A stretch of DNA of 64,000 nucleotides from positions 3,286,001 through 3,350,000 of the forward strand of contig NZ_CP039250.1 in NCBI RefSeq assembly GCF_004795895.1, written 5' to 3'. Both the position numbers and the translations under genes were made by a program. Shown one piece after another: positions 41,819 through 52,730 of the stretch; position 1 is the first letter of the stretch, and the number at the start of each line of letters is the position of its first letter. Under the pieces are notes generated by a model. It saw only the letters and a list, made by a program, of their open reading frames with translations, searched no databases and had not been told where the DNA came from. Source of the DNA: Sphingopyxis sp. PAMC25046. Its GTDB lineage: Bacteria > Pseudomonadota > Alphaproteobacteria > Sphingomonadales > Sphingomonadaceae.

Positions 41819-44164
41819 ATGAAACATATCAGCGAGGACCGTCACTTTCGCAGTTTCGGCGAAGAAGATTTCTCGCTTGTGGGAACGCTCGCCGACGAAG
41901 CCGCATCCTCGGCGGCGTTGCCGCCGCCGCGCCTGGCGATGGTGGGCTGCTACAGTCCGCGCAAATGCGGCATCGCGACCTTCACCGCCGACACATGCCG
42001 CCACCTCGACGCCGCGAGGCCCGATCTCCCGATCGACATTTACGCGATGCAGAGCCTCGCTGACCCCGCGACCGACGCCGAAGTGACGCGCGCGATCCGC
42101 GACGATGTGCCAGCCGACTATCGCGCCGCCGCGGCCGCGATTAACGCGAGCGGCGCGACGGTCGTCTGGCTGCAGCACGAGTTCGGCATCTTCGGCGGCG
42201 CTGCCGGCGAGATGATCTTCGAACTCGTCGACAGGATTGCCGCGCCGCTCATCGTCACGCTTCATACGGTGCTCGCCGAGCCCGCCCCCCAGCAGCGCCG
42301 CGTCGTCGACCGGCTCGTGGCGCGCGCGAGCACGCTCGTCGTCATGAGCGAACATGCCCGGACCACGCTGATCGACACCTATGGGGCCGACCGGGCGCAG
42401 ATAGCACTCATCGAGCATGGCACGCCCGACCGTAGCTTCAACGAGATATCGAAGATGCGCCGCGCGCTCGGTCTCGCCGAGCGACCGGTCCTGTCGACTT
42501 TCGGCCTGATCGGGCCGGGCAAGGGGCTCGAGGCCTCGATCCGCGCACTCCCCGCGATCGCGGCGCAATATCCCGATATCCTTTACCGCATCGTCGGGGC
42601 AACCCATCCCAATCTGATAGCCCATGAGGGCGAGGCCTATCGCGACGGCCTCGTGGCACTCGCGGACAGCCTTGGCGTCTCCGAAAATATCGCATGGGAG
42701 AACCGCTTCCTCGATACGGAAGACCTTCTCGACCAGATCGAGCTTTGCGACATCTATCTCGCTCCTTATCCCAACCTCGAGCAGGTCACCTCGGGAACGC
42801 TTGCTTATGCCGTCGCGCTCGGTCGTGCCGTCATTTCGACCCCCTTCGTTCATGCGCGCGAACTGCTGGCCGGGGAGGCCGGCATCTTGCTTCCCTCCGC
42901 GGAGAGCGAGGCGATCGCCGAAGCCGTGCGCCTTTTGCTCGCGGTCCCCGAAGAGCGGCGCGCGCTGCAGCGCCGCGCCTATGCGCGCGGCCGGCGCACG
43001 GCTTGGGGAGCGATCGCCGAACAATGCGCGGCGCTCATCGAAACGGTTTCGGCGCCAGCCGCTGAGCTCGCCGCCCGGCGCGGCGTCCCGGCGCTGGGCG
43101 GTGTGTGGGCGATGTGCGACGATGTCGGCATGTTCCAGCATGCCATCCTGACCGTGCCGGACCGTCGTCACGGCTATTGCATCGACGACAATGCCCGCGC
43201 GCTGATGCTCGTCTCGAGCTTGCCTCCGCGCCTGCAGGCGGAGATGGAGCATCGGGCGCTCGCCTTTGCAAGCTTCATCCAGCACGGCTGGAACGAGGAT
43301 CTTCGCTGTTATCGCAACTTCATGGGATATGATCGGTGCTGGCGCGAAGACGCGGGCTCGGAAGACAGCAATGGTCGCACCCTCTGGGCGCTCGGCCACG
43401 CGGCGGCGCGTGCGCGCCCTGTCCTGCGTCAATGGGCGTCGGCCTGGTTCGCGCGCACGGCCGGGATCGCCCTCGAATTCGAGAATCCGCGCGCGCTCGC
43501 CTTTGCGATACTCGGCGCCGACGAATATCTCGCGCACGAGCCCGATCATCGTCCTGCCCGCGCGATCATCGAACGCGGCGGCGCGTTGCTGGCTTCCCTG
43601 TGGAAGAGCGCGAGACGCAGCGGCTGGGACTGGTTCGAACCGGGTCTTGCCTACGACAATGCGCGGCTCGCCGAGGCGCTTATGCGGGCCGGCCGACGAT
43701 TGGGATCGTTGCCCCTCGAACAAGCTGGCCTCGACGCGCTTGGCTGGCTCGCCGACTTTCAGACCGCTCCCGAAGGCCATTTCCGTCCGGTGGGATCCGA
43801 AAGTTTCGGCCGAGAAGGCGAAGCTCTCCCCTTCGATCAGCAGCCGCTCGAAGCCTGGGCGACGGTCGATGCCTGCGCGAGCGCCTTCGCTCTCACCAGC
43901 GGCGAAGTTTGGCGCTGCCATGCCGAGACCGCTTACAGCTGGTTTCTGGGGCGAAATGATCGCGGCGCAGCGCTCGGCGACCTGCGCTCGGGCCGCTGCC
44001 ACGACGGGCTCGGTCCGCGCGAGGTCAATCGGAACTGCGGCGCTGAATCGATTCTCGCGTTTCACCTCGCACACCGCACGATGGCGGACATCTTCTGGCG
44101 CGACGCTGCGCCTACCATCCCCGAATGGCAGGCCGACGACAAGCGTCCGGCGCTGGTCGATTGA
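41819..44164 (+). CDS. GT4 glycosyltransferase fused to a C-terminal helical domain
   Basis: 781 residues. Residues about 40-420 are a GT-B fold glycosyltransferase: MVGCYSPRKCGIATFTADTC, VVWLQHEFGIFGG, APLIVTLHTVLAEPAP, LSTFGLIGPGKGLEASIRAL, and the donor-site LEQVTSGTLAYAVALGRAVI with E-A-G-I-L-L-P. Residues about 440-780 form a second, helical domain (MFQHAILTVPDRRHGYCIDD, NARALMLVSSL, WDWFEPGLAYDNARLAEALM), resembling alpha/alpha-toroid sugar enzymes. The neighbours supply GDP-mannose, so mannosyl transfer is likely (inference). Start 41819 is favoured by GAGG six bases upstream; ATGs at 41807 and 41813 are alternatives. The GDP-mannose enzyme follows after two bases. Confidence 0.87.
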   Translation: MKHISEDRHFRSFGEEDFSLVGTLADEAASSAALPPPRLAMVGCYSPRKCGIATFTADTCRHLDAARPDLPIDIYAMQSLADPATDAEVTRAIRDDVPADYRAAAAAINASGATVVWLQHEFGIFGGAAGEMIFELVDRIAAPLIVTLHTVLAEPAPQQRRVVDRLVARASTLVVMSEHARTTLIDTYGADRAQIALIEHGTPDRSFNEISKMRRALGLAERPVLSTFGLIGPGKGLEASIRALPAIAAQYPDILYRIVGATHPNLIAHEGEAYRDGLVALADSLGVSENIAWENRFLDTEDLLDQIELCDIYLAPYPNLEQVTSGTLAYAVALGRAVISTPFVHARELLAGEAGILLPSAESEAIAEAVRLLLAVPEERRALQRRAYARGRRTAWGAIAEQCAALIETVSAPAAELAARRGVPALGGVWAMCDDVGMFQHAILTVPDRRHGYCIDDNARALMLVSSLPPRLQAEMEHRALAFASFIQHGWNEDLRCYRNFMGYDRCWREDAGSEDSNGRTLWALGHAAARARPVLRQWASAWFARTAGIALEFENPRALAFAILGADEYLAHEPDHRPARAIIERGGALLASLWKSARRSGWDWFEPGLAYDNARLAEALMRAGRRLGSLPLEQAGLDALGWLADFQTAPEGHFRPVGSESFGREGEALPFDQQPLEAWATVDACASAFALTSGEVWRCHAETAYSWFLGRNDRGAALGDLRSGRCHDGLGPREVNRNCGAESILAFHLAHRTMADIFWRDAAPTIPEWQADDKRPALVD

Positions 44165-44166
44165 CC

Positions 44167-45198
44167 ATGCACCGGCCGATCCAGCCCGTCTTGCTGTGCG
44201 GCGGCGCGGGCACACGCCTCTGGCCGGCGTCGCGCGGTGCGCGCGCCAAGCAGTTTCTCGACCTCGTGGGCGGCGACAGCCTTTTTCGCCGGACGCTTAA
44301 GCGCGCCGCAGACGGGGCGTTTCTTCCGCCGCTCGTGATCTGCGGCGCCGAACATGTCGCGCTGGTTCGTGCGCAGGCAGAGGGCTTTGACCCGAAACTT
44401 CTCGTCGAGCCGGTTGCACGAAACACCGCCGGCGCTATCGCCCTTGCCGTCGCCGCTGCCGGTCCCGACACGCTCCTGCTGGTCATGCCGAGCGACCATA
44501 TTGTCGAAGACGTCTCCGCCTTCCGGCAGGCCGTGGCGAGGGCGCAAATGCTGGCCAGGGACGATTGGATCGTCACTTTCGGCATCACCCCCGATCGTCC
44601 CGAAACGGGTTTCGGTTACATCGCGAGCGGCGCGGCGCTCGGCGACGCGGGGTTCGCGGTCGAGCGCTTCGTCGAAAAGCCACCGCGCGCCAAGGCCGAG
44701 GCAATGCTGGCGGCAGGCGGGTACAGCTGGAACGCGGGAATTTTTCTCTTTCGGGCGGGTGCGATGCGCGACGCGATGCGCGAACATTGTCCGGCGATAT
44801 ACCTTGCCGCCGAGGCTGCGTTCGCGGCGGCAAGCGAGAGCCCCCATGCCATCTACGCCGACGGACCTAGCTTCGCCGCGGCCCCGTCGGACTCGATCGA
44901 TTATGCCGTGCTCGAGAAACATGCCCGCGTTGCGGTGGTTCCCGTCTCGATGGGGTGGTCGGACCTCGGGAGCTGGGAGGCGGTACACGCGCTTGCCCGC
45001 TGCGATGAAACGGGCAATGCCTGCGATGGCGAACTGTTCGCGCACGAGAGCCGCGGCTGTCTTGTGCGCGCGCCCGGAAAGCGCGTCTCGCTTGTCGGCA
45101 TGGAGGACGTCGCGGTGATCGTCGATGGCGACGATATTCTGGTCATGCCGCTTGCGCGCTCGCAGGACGTGCGCGCCGCCGCAAAGGCGTGCGGATGA
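44167..45198 (+). CDS. manC: Mannose-1-phosphate guanylyltransferase
   Basis: 343 residues. Pyrophosphorylase signature PVLLCGGAGTRLWPASRGAR, AKQFLDL, LLVMPSDHIVEDV, GFGYIASG, FVEKPPRAKAEAMLAAGGYS, WNAGIFLFRA, DSIDYAVLEK and VSMGWSDLGSWEAV. It makes GDP-mannose from mannose 1-phosphate and GTP. It lacks the C-terminal isomerase cupin of bifunctional AlgA/ManC proteins; that step is supplied by the neighbouring class I isomerase. It starts two bases after the GT4 stop and converges on GH130 copy B. No phosphomannomutase is in the window. Confidence 0.92.
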   Translation: MHRPIQPVLLCGGAGTRLWPASRGARAKQFLDLVGGDSLFRRTLKRAADGAFLPPLVICGAEHVALVRAQAEGFDPKLLVEPVARNTAGAIALAVAAAGPDTLLLVMPSDHIVEDVSAFRQAVARAQMLARDDWIVTFGITPDRPETGFGYIASGAALGDAGFAVERFVEKPPRAKAEAMLAAGGYSWNAGIFLFRAGAMRDAMREHCPAIYLAAEAAFAAASESPHAIYADGPSFAAAPSDSIDYAVLEKHARVAVVPVSMGWSDLGSWEAVHALARCDETGNACDGELFAHESRGCLVRAPGKRVSLVGMEDVAVIVDGDDILVMPLARSQDVRAAAKACG

Positions 45199-45216
45199 CG
45201 ATAGGCGCCCGGGTTT

Positions 45217-46335
45217 TCACAGTCCGAAACGGGATTTGGGAATATGGGTGATTCGGCACGCAAGGTCCCCCTCGCCCGAGGCGACGATATAATGATCGCC
45301 GGCATCGACGATGCCGGTGGTGAAGACGACGTCGCGAATGTAGATCTTATCCTCAAGCGGCGCGGTGAGCGCCGGATTGGCCTCGAGCAGCGGCGCATGT
45401 TCCCCGTGGAGGACGCGCGAAGGATTCTCCGGATCGAGAAGCGACCAGTAGGTCCGGTATATGCCGACGACCTCCTTCGGCTCGACCCCGTGCCAGAGCG
45501 TGAGCCAGCCGCGCGGCGTCAGGATCGGCGGCGTCCCGCCTCCCATGCGCGCCGTCGCGACCGTACCCGCATGCGGCCGGAGACCGGGCTCGCGCCGCGG
45601 CTTCCAGTGGAGCGCGTCGGGCGACGAGGCGAGATTGATCGAGGGGCCCGCGCGCCACTCGCTGCCGGGCGGATAGGTGAAATAGAGGGCGCCCAAAGGC
45701 CGGGTCTGCGCCCAATATTGCCCACCGATCAGGCCCTCGAAGATGAGCATGTCCTTATTCTGGTGATCGAGCACGATATCCTCGAACCGCCAGTCGAGCC
45801 CGTTGGTGGAACTGTAAAGCGTCGTCGAATGGCGTTCGGGGCTTACCGAGCAGCTCGTCATCAGCCAGCGGTCGCCCAAATTCGAGATGCGCGCATCCTC
45901 GATGCCATAGCATTGGAAACTCGCCTGCGGCGCGATGGCGCGCTCATAGTGCACCGCAACGACGGCGAGGCCATCGGGCGAGAGTTCCACGGGCAGCAGC
46001 CAGGAAAGCGAGGTCAGCGCCATCACCTCCCAGGCGCCGCCGTGCACGAGGAATTTGCGCGGGTCGGAGGTATCGCAAAGATCGAGCGGCCAGGCGTCGA
46101 GGCGATAGCGGCCGCCGTCCCAGCGTATCGAATGGACATGGCCGTCGCGGACGGGATGGCGAAGCGCTTCCGCGACGCGCACGAGCAGCAGCAGATTATC
46201 GTTCGGAAGGCGCGCAAGCCCCGGATTGAAGGCGCCCAGCACGTAGGTTTCGGCCCCGAGCGCGCCCGCCAGGGGCGAACGCGCCGGATCGACATCGTCC
46301 GGACCGAAAACGAGGCGGTCGACCGCGAACTCCAT
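45217..46335 (-). CDS. GH130-family glycoside phosphorylase-like protein (copy B)
   Basis: 372 residues. AFNPGLARLPNDNLLLLVRV, CYGIEDARISNLGDRWLMTS (the E-D-A/P-R catalytic-blade motif), DHQNKDMLIFEGLIGGQYWA, ALHWKPRREPGLRP, TARMGGGTPPILTPRGWLTL and WHGVEPKEVVGIYRTYWSLL give the GH130 propeller in order. It is more typical of the family than copy A and clearly different from it, so the two likely act on different mannosides or at different steps. AAAGGAG precedes ATG 46335. A GGAAC-N16-GTTT sequence at 46382-46406 is a near-match promoter. Confidence 0.88.
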   Translation of the reverse strand: MEFAVDRLVFGPDDVDPARSPLAGALGAETYVLGAFNPGLARLPNDNLLLLVRVAEALRHPVRDGHVHSIRWDGGRYRLDAWPLDLCDTSDPRKFLVHGGAWEVMALTSLSWLLPVELSPDGLAVVAVHYERAIAPQASFQCYGIEDARISNLGDRWLMTSCSVSPERHSTTLYSSTNGLDWRFEDIVLDHQNKDMLIFEGLIGGQYWAQTRPLGALYFTYPPGSEWRAGPSINLASSPDALHWKPRREPGLRPHAGTVATARMGGGTPPILTPRGWLTLWHGVEPKEVVGIYRTYWSLLDPENPSRVLHGEHAPLLEANPALTAPLEDKIYIRDVVFTTGIVDAGDHYIVASGEGDLACRITHIPKSRFGL

Positions 46336-46539
46336 GGCGGGCTCCTTTCGCCGCGGCGCGCCAATCACGCCCTACCGGGAAAAACCCCGAGCGGGTGCAA
46401 TGTTCCCCGCCAGAAGCGATCTGCGTCCCGGTCCAAGGCGAGGCCGCGAGCCGATGTCGTAAAACCAATCGCGCAGATGGCGCCCTCGTCGCCTGCCCGA
46501 AACTAGGCGCGCTCCTATTTCGACCGAGAGGAAATGTTC

Positions 46540-47205
46540 ATGAATAGCGATAAGGGAGCCCGAACCGAGGCGCGGTCAACCGCGGCTTTCAACCGCATCG
46601 GCCCGCGGTCGGGCACCGCCTTCCGGCTCGCGAAGGGCGACATACTTCATGTCGTCGACCCCGAAGGCGGCCAGGTCGGCGATTTGCTCGCCTTCGCCGC
46701 GGACGATGTCCGCGAATTGCTCTCGAACGGGCGCACCTTCGATTATGAGGAAACGATCCGGCTGACGGCAGGCAACCGGCTCTGGTCGAACCGCTCGCGT
46801 GCCATGCTCGAAATCGTCGAGGATAGCGTCGGTGTGCACGATTTCCTGCTTACCCCGTGCAGCGAAGCGACGTTCCGGCATTTCTATCCCGCCAAGCCCG
46901 TCCATCGCGGCTGTTTCGGCAATCTGGCCGAAGCTCTCGCCCCTTTCGGCATCGAGCCGGACGCGATCCCCGTAGCCTTCAACCTGTTCATGAACGTGCC
47001 GGTTTCGCCAAATGGTACGATCGAAGTCCTCCCCCCGCCGACCAGGCCAGGCGATCATATTCGGCTTCGCGCGCTTTGCGATCTCGTGATCGGCCTTACC
47101 GCCTGCTCGGCTTACGACAGTTGCGGCGGAACGTTCAAACCGATCGACTACCGCGTCGAAACCGCAAACCGGCCGAGGCGGAACGGGGAAGACAAATCGA
47201 CCTAG
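46540..47205 (+). CDS. DUF1989 (urea carboxylase-associated) family protein
   Basis: 221 residues. AFRLAKGDILHVVDPEGGQV, GDLLAFAADD, TIRLTAGNRLWSNRSRAMLE, HDFLLTPCSEATFRHFYP and a C-terminal CSAYDSCGGTFKPIDYRV, with the conserved Cys residues, define DUF1989. The family includes urea-carboxylase-associated proteins and carboxyguanidine deiminase subunits in guanidine and urea breakdown, but no such partners are nearby. GAGAGGA favours ATG 46540 over 46534. Confidence 0.85.
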   Translation: MNSDKGARTEARSTAAFNRIGPRSGTAFRLAKGDILHVVDPEGGQVGDLLAFAADDVRELLSNGRTFDYEETIRLTAGNRLWSNRSRAMLEIVEDSVGVHDFLLTPCSEATFRHFYPAKPVHRGCFGNLAEALAPFGIEPDAIPVAFNLFMNVPVSPNGTIEVLPPPTRPGDHIRLRALCDLVIGLTACSAYDSCGGTFKPIDYRVETANRPRRNGEDKST

Positions 47206-47399
47206 GGTCGCGCCGCATCGACGTCCGACCGCTGTCGGCGCGCCTCGTCGGCGGCGAGAACCAGCGAGCGGCCGGTTCGTTCTGCAGCGTCGGGGGTCAT
47301 CGCGACCGCGACCCCATTGGGCCCGTCGAGGAGAACGATGCCAAGTTCGGCGCTGGCCGTGCCGGCTTCGGTAAGGGGGCCGCTGTCATGCCCTTCCAT
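47202..47399 (-). CDS. Small hypothetical protein
   Basis: 65 residues: MEGHDSGPLTEAGTASAELG, then IVLLDGPNGVAVAMTPDAAE and RTGRSLVLAADEARR. A compact strand-strand-helix arrangement with no known domain. AGGAGAG eight bases before ATG 47399 supports it. It overlaps the DUF1989 stop by four bases in convergent orientation and is divergent from the catalase gene. Confidence 0.6.
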   Translation of the reverse strand: MEGHDSGPLTEAGTASAELGIVLLDGPNGVAVAMTPDAAERTGRSLVLAADEARRQRSDVDAARP

Positions 47400-47572
47400 C
47401 GTGGATCTCTCCTGTCCTGGCGTCGGAACATGAGCACGCCGAACGCCGTCGGGGGTCCGCGCGGCGCATTCATGCGGTGACTGGTCTCGACGCATAACCA
47501 TCGGAGAGGCGCCGCGTTGCAGACCGCGGCCGGAGATTCGTCATAACCCAGATCAACCTCGCTCGTAGCGCG

Positions 47573-47597
47573 GCAACCTGCCCGCGCCTCGCCGGTT
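47573..47597 (+). promoter_or_regulatory. GCAAC-type EcfG-like promoter for the catalase
   Basis: GCAAC, 16 bases, GGTT, ending 74 bases before ATG 47672. Confidence 0.5.
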
Positions 47598-47671
47598 GAC
47601 CTAGCGCCCCCCCGGTGCGCGGCGGCGCTTTTGGCGTCGCCGCGCCTTCTTCGCCAGCAAGAGAGATGACG

Positions 47672-49900
<2,229 letters not shown>

Positions 49901-49939
49901 CGGCGCCGACTGTGGCGCCGCGCGCGCCCCGAGAAATGA

Positions 49940-50656
49940 TCAAGCGCCGCGACCGCCCAGCAGTCGCCGGCGCCGACCGGCATTGCGCCCCGCGAAGGGG
50001 CAGCGCCATTCGGAGCCGACCTCGCGCCCGGAATATTGCCGGGCTTCGGATAAGCTTCCATGCCTCGCGAGCATCGGGTTGACGTCGCCTGCGAGCGCGA
50101 CGTCGCGCGCGATAATCGTCGTGCGCATCTTCTCGTAGAGTCCGCTGGCGCGAAGCGTTTCGAATTGATCGTGAAGATTGAACACCAGCGCGGGGCGCTC
50201 GAACCGGCGCGCTGGCCGGCTCGCCCGAGGATGGAGGCCAACGACAAAGAAGGCTTCCCCTCCGAAACTCAACGAAAAATGAGGGTCGCGCGGATCGCTG
50301 CTGACGCGCGGGTCGGGAGGCTGACCGTGCCAGTCATCCTTGTGCGAGAGCGACGCGAGCCGATCCCACAGGCAGGCCTCGAACGCCTTTTCGTCGAGGC
50401 CGCTATCCTCTTCGAACAGGACGACGAGCGAGTGGAATAGCGATGGGCGCCGCGCGTAGCTCGAGGCAAGATCGAGAAGATTGGGGTAGATGCGAAGATC
50501 GTCCCACGCCGATCTTATGTCGCGGCCGACCACGAAGTGGACCTGATCGCGCGCGAGCGCGGACTTCGCGCCCACGCATGGAAACTCCTCCGATCGCAAA
50601 AAATCTGCGAAGCGCTCGGCAAGCGGATGGTCGGTTTCATTCGTGACAGGGAGCAT
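49940..50656 (-). CDS. YqcI/YcgG (GntA-like) family protein
   Basis: 238 residues. FADFLRSEEFPCVGAKSALA, SLFHSLVVLFEEDSGLDEKA, FEACLWDRLASLSHKDDWHG, DPHFSLSFGGEAFFVVGLHP and ARRFERPALVFNLHDQFETL are the family landmarks. The cysteine near the N-terminus and the H-x-x-F-x-x-G-L-H-P segment match heme-binding members such as GntA, which N-hydroxylates L-enduracididine in guanitoxin synthesis. No guanitoxin genes are nearby, so the substrate is unknown. No ribosome site is visible before ATG 50656. The predicted promoter would give an almost leaderless mRNA. Confidence 0.8.
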   Translation of the reverse strand: MLPVTNETDHPLAERFADFLRSEEFPCVGAKSALARDQVHFVVGRDIRSAWDDLRIYPNLLDLASSYARRPSLFHSLVVLFEEDSGLDEKAFEACLWDRLASLSHKDDWHGQPPDPRVSSDPRDPHFSLSFGGEAFFVVGLHPRASRPARRFERPALVFNLHDQFETLRASGLYEKMRTTIIARDVALAGDVNPMLARHGSLSEARQYSGREVGSEWRCPFAGRNAGRRRRLLGGRGA

Positions 50657-50664
50657 GGCTGATA

Positions 50665-50690
50665 AACGATTGCTTGGGGGAGCCGGTTGC
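50665..50690 (-). promoter_or_regulatory. GCAAC-type EcfG-like promoter for the YqcI-like gene
   Basis: Minus strand: GCAAC, 17 bases, CGTT, ending only eight bases before ATG 50656. Confidence 0.4.
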
Positions 50691-50809
50691 CGGCGATTGA
50701 TCCATGTTGCGCTATTTCCGCCCGGCGCACGCTTGTCCGTACACAACCGCAGCCCGACAGCACCCGCGGAGCGACAGACCGGCGCGATGGCCAGGTTTCC
50801 AAGCTGCGC

Positions 50810-51175
50810 TTAGCGACTGCCGCCAACCGGCGCGTCGGCGCCTGTCTTGGGGCCATCATCGGCAACCGGGGGTCCATCGCCGCCCCCGCCCTGCGGATCC
50901 GAATCATAATCTTCCGGATTGCCCTTGCCGCCCGCGCCGGCGCCGCTTCCGCTCGCGGGGCCGCTGCCCTTTGTAGCGCGCCGCCCGCGATTCTCTTCGC
51001 CAGCGCCCAATCGGGCGCGTTGATCGAGGGGATAATCCTCCGGCCGCACCCGGCTCACGCCGGGTCGATCTTCGACAGGTTCTGGCGGCAGCGATCCCGG
51101 CGTGGCGGAGGCGGCAGAAGTCCTGCTTGGGTTCGGGTTTGCCGCCTCGCTGCGAGGCTTGTCATTGTCCGGCAT
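50810..51175 (-). CDS. Disordered Gly/Pro/Ser/Asp-rich hypothetical protein
   Basis: 121 residues: MPDNDKPRSEAANPNPSRTS, then PEPVEDRPGVSRVRPEDYPL and a Gly/Ala/Asp-rich C-terminus with GKGNPEDYDSDPQGGGGDGP. No hydrophobic core or known domain, so it is probably disordered. GGGGAG precedes ATG 51175, and the gene overlaps the end of the DUF4142 gene by 14 bases, indicating co-transcription. Confidence 0.62.
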   Translation of the reverse strand: MPDNDKPRSEAANPNPSRTSAASATPGSLPPEPVEDRPGVSRVRPEDYPLDQRARLGAGEENRGRRATKGSGPASGSGAGAGGKGNPEDYDSDPQGGGGDGPPVADDGPKTGADAPVGGSR

Positions 51176-51737
51176 CGCGCGTCTCCCCGGCCAGTTTTTC
51201 GAGTTCGCGGATATGCTCGCTGACCACCGGCGCGATTTCGCCCGCCGCCTTCCGAAGGCTTTCGGTATCGCCGTTGGCCGCATAGGCGCGATGGAGCGCG
51301 AGCGCGGCCGCGTGCGCGCTCTTTTGATGCCGTAAATAGATGGCATCGATTGCCGAAGCGTCGGCGCCTCGGATTTCGTTCAACATGCGCTGCTGGCCGG
51401 CATCGAGGGCGGGCGGCATCACCTCGATCGAGGCCTCGGAGGCGGCCGCCTTCACCTTCGCGGTCGACTTGGTGTGATTGTCGATCATCATGCGCGCGAA
51501 AGCCTTCACATCGTCGCGCGCCGATTTTTCGATCAGCGCCTTCGACGACTCGATTTCCCAAAGATCCCCCGCGCCGGCCTTGGCGACATATCCAGCGGCG
51601 TCGGTCGGCATGCCGGGTTCCGCAGCGGTTTCGGAGGGCGTTACGCTGGCGGTGTTTTCCGCCGGGGGCTGGGCAGGTTCCGAGCCATTGCAAGCGCCCA
51701 GCATCGCGGTGGATGCGAGAAGAAAAAGATATTTCAT
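51162..51737 (-). CDS. DUF4142 lipoprotein
   Basis: 191 residues. The signal peptide MKYLFLLASTAML ends in lipobox LGAC, so it is lipid-anchored in the envelope. The DUF4142 four-helix domain has YVAKAGAGDLWEIESSKALI, VKAFARMMIDNHTKSTAKVK and YLRHQKSAHAAALALHRAYA, with the conserved D-N-H and Q-K-x-x-H residues of this ferritin-like family. Metal binding is inference. GGGAGA precedes ATG 51737. An exact EcfG-type promoter lies upstream. Confidence 0.88.
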   Translation of the reverse strand: MKYLFLLASTAMLGACNGSEPAQPPAENTASVTPSETAAEPGMPTDAAGYVAKAGAGDLWEIESSKALIEKSARDDVKAFARMMIDNHTKSTAKVKAAASEASIEVMPPALDAGQQRMLNEIRGADASAIDAIYLRHQKSAHAAALALHRAYAANGDTESLRKAAGEIAPVVSEHIRELEKLAGETRDAGQ

Positions 51738-51772
51738 TGGACGTCTCCCATTATGCCCGCCCGCGCATCAGC

Positions 51773-51798
51773 AACGGGCAGATTGTGCGCAAAGTTCC
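51773..51798 (-). promoter_or_regulatory. EcfG promoter (exact consensus) for the DUF4142 operon
   Basis: Minus strand: GGAAC, 17 bases, CGTT, ending 35 bases before ATG 51737. Confidence 0.7.
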
Positions 51799-51913
51799 GG
51801 TAGGCTTCGAAGGCCTGCCCGGGATCGCATCGACCGCTCGCGCGCGCTTGTATCATCGCCCCCACGGCCGGTATCATGCAAAAAAAGGATGTTTCGGGCC
51901 TTCCACTACGAGC

Positions 51914-52669
51914 TCAGGGATGTTCGAGGCGCGTCTCGACGCGCATGAGCGAGACTGCGGTGCGGCGCGGCTGGGTCAGCATGAAATGGACAGCCGCGGC
52001 GATATCCTCGGCTCGCAACATCTTGTCGGCATGGATCAGTTCGCGCTGCTTCTCCGGCGGAAACTCCGGATATTGAAAGTCTGCGCCGGTAAATCCCGGC
52101 TCGATCAGCCCAATCTTGATATCCTCGTCGGCGAGTTCCTTGCGGAAAGATTGCGCGAAGCCCTGAATCCCTGATTTGGCGGCGATATAGACCGAGCTTC
52201 CAGGCTTCCTTGAGACCGCGGACATCGAACCGATGAGGACGATATCGCTCCCCTTGCCCATGCGCTTGGCGGCCTCTTGCGCGCAGACGAGATAGGCGGT
52301 GAAATCCGTCTCGAGCTGGTATCGCGTCTCGCTTTCGTCGCCGTCGGCGAGCGCAGCCGCAGGGATCGCGGCGTTAATGATCGCGATATCGAAATCGCCC
52401 AAATAGGCAGTGGCGGCGTCGAAAAAGCGGTCGACGTCCTTGGCGACTGCGAGGTCGACATTCATCCCGTCTCCTTCGCCGACCTCCTCGATCCGCTCGA
52501 GCGCGTCGGCAAGATGCTCGGGGGTGCGCCCGCAGACGAAGACGCGCACTCCGTAGCTCGCGAGAAGCACGGCAATCGCGCGGCCTATCCCGGTCGTGCC
52601 GCCCGTGACAATGGCGCGGCGCCCGTCAAGGCCTGGTTTTTCGGTGTGAGCGTCGCGTTCGTCGCGCAT
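51914..52669 (-). CDS. Short-chain dehydrogenase/reductase
   Basis: 251 residues. Cofactor loop AIVTGGTTGIGRAIAVLLAS, CGRTPEHLADALERI (the Arg after CG suggests NADPH), AIINAAIPAAA, catalytic Ser in VLIGSMSAVSRK, and YIAAKSGIQGF as the Y-x3-K motif, followed by LIEPGFTGADF. A classical SDR of unknown substrate; the end (LTQPRRTAVSLMRVETRLEHP) is typical of clavaldehyde/YdfG-like members. AAGGAAA precedes ATG 52669; a stress-type promoter lies upstream. Confidence 0.88.
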   Translation of the reverse strand: MRDERDAHTEKPGLDGRRAIVTGGTTGIGRAIAVLLASYGVRVFVCGRTPEHLADALERIEEVGEGDGMNVDLAVAKDVDRFFDAATAYLGDFDIAIINAAIPAAALADGDESETRYQLETDFTAYLVCAQEAAKRMGKGSDIVLIGSMSAVSRKPGSSVYIAAKSGIQGFAQSFRKELADEDIKIGLIEPGFTGADFQYPEFPPEKQRELIHADKMLRAEDIAAAVHFMLTQPRRTAVSLMRVETRLEHP

Positions 52670-52705
52670 CGAAATTTCCTTCTGCCAACCCCTCCTCGCA
52701 GGAGC

Positions 52706-52730
52706 GACGTTCTACGCAGCGCATGGTTCC
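52706..52730 (-). promoter_or_regulatory. EcfG-like promoter for the SDR at 51914
   Basis: Minus strand: GGAAC, 16 bases, CGTC, ending 36 bases before ATG 52669. Confidence 0.55.

Noticed and set aside
41711..44215. 834-codon open frame on the minus strand
   Set aside because: It is the mirror of the GT4 gene in high-GC DNA. It has no domain, and its Arg/Glu/Asp/Gly-rich composition is typical of antisense shadows.
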